Shown piece by piece: positions 60,006 through 64,000 of a stretch of 64,000 bases of DNA; the stretch's first letter is position 1, and every line of letters begins with the position of its first letter. The notes below the pieces were generated by a model. That model worked only from the letters and a program-made list of their open reading frames with translations, did not search any database and was not told where the DNA came from. The position numbers and the translations under genes are program-made. Origin of the DNA: Lachnospiraceae bacterium G11 (GTDB lineage Bacteria > Bacillota > Clostridia > Lachnospirales > Lachnospiraceae); NCBI GenBank assembly GCA_900103495.1, contig FMWZ01000007.1, positions 62,001 to 126,000 on the forward strand, written 5' to 3'.

Positions 60006-60995
60006 ATGTATACAGCAAAAGAAAACAGATACGAAACCATGAAATACAACCGTTGCGGTGAATCGGGGCTATTATTGCCTGCAGTATCCCTTGGACTTTG
60101 GCATAATTTTGGTGATACAAGTAATTACGCCAATATGGTCGAGCTTTGCACTACTGCTTTTGACAACGGTATCACCCACTTTGATTTAGCAAATAATTAT
60201 GGTCCCGAGGCAGGCGCCGCAGAGAAAAACTTCGGCAGAATCCTCAAGGAATACCTTATGCCTTACAGGGATGAAATGATTATATCTACAAAAGCCGGGT
60301 ACGAAATGTGGCCGGGACCTTATGGCGATCACGGTAGCCGTAAATATCTGATAGCAAGTCTTAACCAGTCATTAAAAAGAATGGGCTTAGATTACGTTGA
60401 TATCTTCTATCATCACCGTCCCGATTTCGATACTCCTTTGGAAGAAACCATGCTTGCTCTTGCCGACATTGTAAGATCAGGTAAAGCTCTATATGTAGGG
60501 CTTTCAAATTATGACGGAGAACGCCTTGCAAAGGTTTCAAAAATGCTTGAAGACCTTCATGTTCCTTTCATCATCAACCAGAACCGTTATAACATCCTGG
60601 ATCGCAATATCGAAGAAAACGGGCTGAAAGAAACCGCCAAGAAACTGGGCAAAGGTATTATCTGCTTTTCACCTCTCGCACAGGGTATGCTCACCGACAG
60701 ATATTTTGACGGAATACCCGCAGACAGCCGCGTGAAAACTGACGGAAGGTTCTTAAAAGAAAATCAGATTACCAAAGAAGCGATAGAGAAGCTCAAAAAG
60801 ATGAACGAAATTGCCTCCGGACGCGGCCAGACGCTTGCCGAGATGGCACTTTCATGGTGCTTGAAAGATGATGCCATCACATCGGTAATCATAGGCGCAT
60901 CCAAGGTATCACAGATTCTTGATAACATAAAAGCAGCCACCAATACTGTGTTTACCGATGAAGAACTGAAGGCAATCGACAGCCTGATTTTCTAG
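60006..60995 (+). CDS. Aldo/keto reductase, YghZ/L-glyceraldehyde-3-phosphate reductase type
   Basis: A 329-residue AKR14-like protein. The catalytic tetrad is visible: Asp in THFDLANNYG, Tyr in the same motif, Lys in IISTKAGYEMWPGPYG, His in DIFYHHRPD. The C-terminal NADPH-binding part has SVIIGASKVSQI. It reduces aldehydes such as methylglyoxal or L-glyceraldehyde 3-phosphate. The AAGGAG site fits the ATG at 60006. The gene is probably induced by the MerR regulator. Confidence 0.92.
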   Translation: MYTAKENRYETMKYNRCGESGLLLPAVSLGLWHNFGDTSNYANMVELCTTAFDNGITHFDLANNYGPEAGAAEKNFGRILKEYLMPYRDEMIISTKAGYEMWPGPYGDHGSRKYLIASLNQSLKRMGLDYVDIFYHHRPDFDTPLEETMLALADIVRSGKALYVGLSNYDGERLAKVSKMLEDLHVPFIINQNRYNILDRNIEENGLKETAKKLGKGIICFSPLAQGMLTDRYFDGIPADSRVKTDGRFLKENQITKEAIEKLKKMNEIASGRGQTLAEMALSWCLKDDAITSVIIGASKVSQILDNIKAATNTVFTDEELKAIDSLIF

Positions 60996-61025
60996 AGTTT
61001 CAATATAGTTGCAAATACATTATCC

Positions 61026-61066
61026 AAAGAAGCCAAGAAAGTCTACTGGACTTTCTCGGCTTCTTT
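61026..61066. terminator. Bidirectional terminator after the aldo-keto reductase gene
   Basis: An 18-bp stem with one mismatch (AAAGAAGCC / GGCTTCTTT outside, AGAAAGTC / GACTTTCT inside) around a five-base loop, between convergent genes. Confidence 0.75.
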
Positions 61067-61083
61067 CATTATCAAATTTCTCC

Positions 61084-61848
61084 TTAAAGGCTATAATCCT
61101 TCGACTTTAAAATCTTATATTTTCCTTCAAATACTTCCTTAAGAATTCTAAACTCCAATTCCTGTCTGTGCTTAAAGTGCTCAATCAAGGCATCCTCACC
61201 TGACAAGCCCTTTTCCTTAGCAAAGGGCGAATTGTCAAAGTATCCCAGCATAAGCGGGAACCACATCTCGTTGCCCTTATCGTCGGACCTCTCTTTTCTG
61301 ATGACGGCGATATTAGATGCGATATCATCAGCTTTAAGGTACATTATCTGATATTCCTTGCCCTGGAGAGCCTTTCTGATTTCTTTGTAAAAATCAACTA
61401 TCTCCTCATCACTTTTCACCTGGAATAAAATCATATCCTCAACTATGTTTTGGAAGATGGAACATTCAAAGATATTCTTATCGCTGTTCCAGTTTCGAAG
61501 TCTTCTAAGAATAACCTCTTTAAATTCTTCGGGTTTCAGATTTCCGTTATATATTTCATATCTCTCAAGGTCTTTGTGGAAGTCCGGAATATCAGTTAGT
61601 ATCTTGGTATAGCAAATAATCATGTGGTCATCTTCCGCTATACTTTTCTCTTCGATTTCCGTGCGAATATCCTTGTACTTTTCGAGAATCTCCTCATATG
61701 TTTTCATATCAACATAAGCGCACCAGGCCAGCTCTACGGGTGAATAATCGCCCTCACATACAGCAGTGTAGTCACTGTGTTTCTCCGCCAATTTCTTAAC
61801 AAGGGTGCTCTTACCGCTTCCCTGTAATCCTTCTATAAAATAGTTCAT
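61084..61848 (-). CDS. P-loop NTPase, kinase-like, coupled to the ABC-F gene
   Basis: A 254-residue soluble protein. Walker A is GLQGSGKST (residues 7-15); the rest is Glu/Lys-rich and helical, with a possible lid Arg pair (ILRRLRNW). It looks like a small nucleotide- or sugar-kinase-type P-loop protein, but the substrate is not identifiable. Its start overlaps the ABC-F stop by four bases. Confidence 0.7.
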   Translation of the reverse strand: MNYFIEGLQGSGKSTLVKKLAEKHSDYTAVCEGDYSPVELAWCAYVDMKTYEEILEKYKDIRTEIEEKSIAEDDHMIICYTKILTDIPDFHKDLERYEIYNGNLKPEEFKEVILRRLRNWNSDKNIFECSIFQNIVEDMILFQVKSDEEIVDFYKEIRKALQGKEYQIMYLKADDIASNIAVIRKERSDDKGNEMWFPLMLGYFDNSPFAKEKGLSGEDALIEHFKHRQELEFRILKEVFEGKYKILKSKDYSL

Positions 61849-63380
61849 TCCATCAGTCCTTTCTCTGTTAATGTGTAAGTTTTCGTGCAGACTTCCTCGA
61901 TGTATTTTCTGTCGTGGGAAATGCTTATTACCGCTCCCGGAAAAGCCGCTATCATCTTTCTGATAACCGGTCCCGAAAGGGGTGAAAAGTTTCTTGTGGG
62001 CTCGTCCAATATAAGTACGTTTGCATCCGAAAGGCTCATCTTAAGAAGCAGTATCTTGGCCTTCTGTCCGCCTGACAATTCCCTTATGGGGTGATCCATT
62101 TCATCTGCAGTGTATTTAAGTGAACCAAGGTAAGTCCTTATTCTGGTTCGAATTGCCTTATCCCCCGTATCATCCAGAAATTCTACCGGAGTCACATCAA
62201 GATTGAGAAGGTCCTCGTAGTTTTGCGGCATGTACTGGGCCCTCAAATCACTTCTCGAAAGTAGTTCTTCTGCCATCTTCTTAAGCAGAGTTGTCTTTCC
62301 CACGCCATTGGTACCAACTATACAAATCTTCTCAGGGCCTCTTATTTTCAAGGATATGCCCCTAGCCAGAACTGCTGAATCGTCAGGAGTCTTAAGTTCA
62401 TCCAGGGCGTATTCAATTACTGTCTTGCCTGCAGGCATGGCAGATGTCTTATCGCCCAGCTTGAAAAAAATCGCTTCCTCCTTTTCAGGCATTTCGGTCA
62501 TGTTTTCATCCTCTTTTTCAAATCGTTTTCCCATGGCCTTAACGGTGTGCATCTTATCCTTAAGATTACGTGCTACTGACGGAGCCTGTCTGGATACGCC
62601 TGAAAGAGCACTTTCAACACTGTTGTATATTCTATTGTACTTTTCTTCGCGCTTTTTCTTTGCCAATCTATCATTGATAGCCTGCTGTTCCTGCCTCTCG
62701 AAGTTCGCAGTTCTGTTTGCAATGTAATTTCTGTAGTTGTCCTTAACCACCGTATATCTGCTCTTGGTCTTCCTCATTATCTGCTCAATGTGAATTACCA
62801 TATTTGCAGTATTCTCAATAAGCATCTCATCATGAGAGATAAAAAAAACTATGTGCTTCCATCCATTAATTATCTTTTCAAGAAGTTCCAGGGTACTTAT
62901 ATCAATGTCATTTGAGGGCTCATCCAAAAGAAGCACGGTGGGCTCATCCATTAGAAGTCTCATAAGCTGCGCCTTAATCTTTTCTCCACCGGAGAGGCTT
63001 TGCATTTTTTGTTCGCTGTAAAAGAATTCGACAGGGACGTTGAATTCTTTTGCCATCTCCGAGAGTTCCTTTGGTGTTTTATCAAAGAATAGTTTCGCCC
63101 CTGAGAAGTACTCGTAGAGACTTCTGTTTTTATCAGATTCAGGAAGCTCTTGTGGAAGATAGCCAAGTACCTCGCCGGCTGTTATCTTCTCTCCCTCACA
63201 CTCCGCATATTCCAGGGCAAGTTCGGGATCATAAATCCACTTCATCAAAGTGGATTTGCCATTTCCCTCTTCTCCGATGATCACGGCCTTATCTCCGTCG
63301 TTAAGCACCACGCTGAATTTATCAAGTATAACTCGCAGGTCTTTTCTGTGGGTTATTGTCAAGTTTTTAATCTGAAGCAT
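61845..63380 (-). CDS. ABC-F ATPase, antibiotic-resistance (ribosome protection) type
   Basis: A 511-residue ABC-F protein with two ATPase cassettes and no membrane domain. Cassette 1: GEEGNGKST, LSGGEK, LLLDEPSNDID. Linker about 215-290 (charged coiled coil, the part that reaches the ribosome). Cassette 2: GTNGVGKTT, LSGGQKAK, and a non-standard Walker B region LDEPTRNFSPLSG in place of DEPTNHLD. ABC-F proteins bind the E site and displace ribosome-targeting drugs or rescue stalls. AGGAGG is five bases from the ATG. A long attenuator-like leader precedes it. Confidence 0.88.
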   Translation of the reverse strand: MLQIKNLTITHRKDLRVILDKFSVVLNDGDKAVIIGEEGNGKSTLMKWIYDPELALEYAECEGEKITAGEVLGYLPQELPESDKNRSLYEYFSGAKLFFDKTPKELSEMAKEFNVPVEFFYSEQKMQSLSGGEKIKAQLMRLLMDEPTVLLLDEPSNDIDISTLELLEKIINGWKHIVFFISHDEMLIENTANMVIHIEQIMRKTKSRYTVVKDNYRNYIANRTANFERQEQQAINDRLAKKKREEKYNRIYNSVESALSGVSRQAPSVARNLKDKMHTVKAMGKRFEKEDENMTEMPEKEEAIFFKLGDKTSAMPAGKTVIEYALDELKTPDDSAVLARGISLKIRGPEKICIVGTNGVGKTTLLKKMAEELLSRSDLRAQYMPQNYEDLLNLDVTPVEFLDDTGDKAIRTRIRTYLGSLKYTADEMDHPIRELSGGQKAKILLLKMSLSDANVLILDEPTRNFSPLSGPVIRKMIAAFPGAVISISHDRKYIEEVCTKTYTLTEKGLME

Positions 63381-63409
63381 AATTACCTCCTAAAGCCGCC
63401 CATGGCAAC

Positions 63410-63441
63410 AAAAAAGCCTATTCTGCATACGCAAAATAGAC
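63410..63441 (-). terminator. Attenuator terminator just ahead of the ABC-F gene
   Basis: GTCTATTTTGC pairs with GCAGAATAGGC (11 bp, two wobbles) around GTAT, followed by six T on the minus strand. Confidence 0.78.
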
Positions 63442-63507
63442 TCATACAAATAGACCCACGTAGACTCCTAGGCTAAGAATGCATGATAATCCAGTTTAAG
63501 CGTACAC

Positions 63508-63527
63508 AAAAAAGCTGCAGGGGCAGC
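63508..63527 (-). terminator. Small upstream terminator-like hairpin in the ABC-F leader
   Basis: Five-bp stem GCTGC / GCAGC with loop CCCT and six T on the minus strand; it may end the upstream DUF1275 transcript or act as a first attenuator. Confidence 0.5.
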
Positions 63528-63556
63528 ATCTAAATATCGTGTTCACTCAAGCTAAA

Positions 63557-63571
63557 TTATCTAATAAACAT
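63557..63571 (-). CDS. Possible four-residue leader peptide (MFIR)
   Basis: ATG TTT ATT AGA TAA with AGGTG five bases ahead, in the ABC-F leader. Very short leader peptides are typical of attenuators that sense ribosome-binding drugs. No proof of translation. Confidence 0.35.
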   Translation of the reverse strand: MFIR

Positions 63572-63621
63572 CCTGTCACCTAAACGCTAAGCGTCCTTTC
63601 TTATTCTCTTTAACTTTTTTC

Positions 63622-63650
63622 ATACTACCACATCATGACTGTGGCTGCAA
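63622..63650 (-). promoter_or_regulatory. Promoter of the ABC-F leader
   Basis: TTGCAG (63645-63650), a 17-bp spacer ending in TGG, and TAGTAT (63622-63627), overlapping the last codons of the DUF1275 gene. Confidence 0.6.
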
Positions 63651-64000
63651 GAAGAATTGCCGATGAAATCCAAATGGTTCTTATTCCCAGGCACCCTGAC
63701 AGCACGCCGCCAAGGCCTGCGCCAATGGCAAATATCAGGATGATGCCAAAGAAATGAAGAGCTTTATGAAGTGACTCCTTATTCTTGTCCCTTAAATACT
63801 GCGACAGGCTCTCTGTTCCGCTTCTTAAGTTTCCTATGCACATGGTGCTGGCATAGCCATATCCGTGAACTTTTCTGAAGGTCTGAACCTGCATTGCACA
63901 CGAAAAAGAAACTATCATATTAGCTATCATATTCATTTCGGCCGGCATGAAGCCAACAATGATTAGCACAATGATTTCAATAATGAGGATGATCTGTCTC
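63625..64000 (-). CDS. DUF1275 (YoaK-like) membrane protein, C-terminal fragment cut by window edge
   Basis: About 124 residues are visible; the frame is open to the window edge, so the GTG at 63969 is not the real start. The segment FSCAMQVQTFRKVHGYGYASTMCIGNLRSG is the DUF1275 signature, followed by two membrane helices and a C-terminal MMW. The family is of unknown function. Its stop codon overlaps the ABC-F promoter. Confidence 0.82.
   Translation of the reverse strand, partial: RQIILIIEIIVLIIVGFMPAEMNMIANMIVSFSCAMQVQTFRKVHGYGYASTMCIGNLRSGTESLSQYLRDKNKESLHKALHFFGIILIFAIGAGLGGVLSGCLGIRTIWISSAILLAATVMMW

Larger units (their letters stand above)
63381..63615 (-). promoter_or_regulatory. Long attenuator-like leader of the ABC-F gene
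   Basis: About 235 bases separate the promoter from the ABC-F start. In order on the minus strand: a short SD-led ORF (MFIR), a small stem GCTGC-CCCT-GCAGC with six T (63508-63527), a segment AGCCTA (63469-63474), and an 11-bp stem with six T right before the ribosome site (63410-63441). AGCCTA can pair with TAGGCT in the last arm, an alternative to the terminator. Drug-stalled ribosomes on the leader ORF could shift this balance, as in known ABC-F, erm and tet leaders. Confidence 0.6.

Noticed and set aside
1-64000. tRNA, rRNA, IS elements or prophage genes
   Set aside because: The gaps between genes were read on both strands and no cloverleaf, rRNA, transposase or phage structural gene was seen.

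Overview
The window reads as chromosomal DNA of a low-to-moderate G+C Firmicute, most likely a Lachnospiraceae (Butyrivibrio-like) gut or rumen anaerobe. The evidence is the clostridial gene content: thiolase, Na+-translocating biotin decarboxylase, an acyl-CoA dehydratase activase fusion, dimeric glycyl-tRNA synthetase and cytoplasmic GH43. The gene order rimP-nusA-rnpM-ylxQ-infB-rbfA-nrnA-truB-ribF beside rpsO and pnp is also typical of Firmicutes. Genus cannot be fixed from the sequence alone. Nothing suggests a prophage, IS element or integrated plasmid, and no rRNA or tRNA gene was seen.

Layout. 0-5.2 kb: cut RpiR-type regulator, TetR regulator, acetyl-CoA acetyltransferase, an unknown lipoprotein, and larC-larB for the nickel-pincer cofactor. 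5.3-10.7 kb: a five-gene operon coding for a biotin-dependent Na+ pump with two different carboxyltransferase subunits. 10.8-17.5 kb: scpA-scpB, a membrane protein/phosphoesterase pair, rpsU, a Y-family polymerase with a small partner, and a GH43 enzyme. 17.6-29.4 kb: glyS-alaS, and a seven-gene operon ending in era and recO. 29.4-35.3 kb: AEC transporter, preQ1-riboswitch-controlled queT, and a 1416-residue activase fusion. 35.4-40.5 kb: a three-gene cell-surface cassette (surface protein, PIG-L deacetylase, serine hydrolase). 40.6-53.2 kb: pnp, rpsO and the long rimP-nusA-infB operon. 53.1-53.9 kb: the only long non-coding stretch. 53.9-64 kb: accessory genes (TIGR04076 protein, diguanylate cyclase, TetR/hydrolase, membrane proteins, MerR/aldo-keto reductase, ABC-F protein with a P-loop partner, cut DUF1275 protein).

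The most unusual part is the gap at 53.1-53.9 kb. It holds a terminator-bearing rimP leader, then a 140-bp near-perfect long inverted repeat with a forked G+C-rich apex. Next comes an array of seven units whose starts lie 63, 64, 64, 64, 64 and 63 bp apart. Each unit is 34 bp, begins CATAAT(A), ends TTATG (the last one is degenerate), and usually has a different self-complementary interior. Units are separated by unrelated 29-30-bp spacers. It is neither a normal CRISPR array nor coding sequence, and I know of no described element with this design.

Regulation is visible at many places: a preQ1-I riboswitch with its own promoter, a 19-bp-spacer MerR promoter, palindromes around a TetR promoter, an attenuator-like leader before the ABC-F gene, a promoter built into a terminator before scpA, and an extended -10 that overlaps the first ATG of larB.
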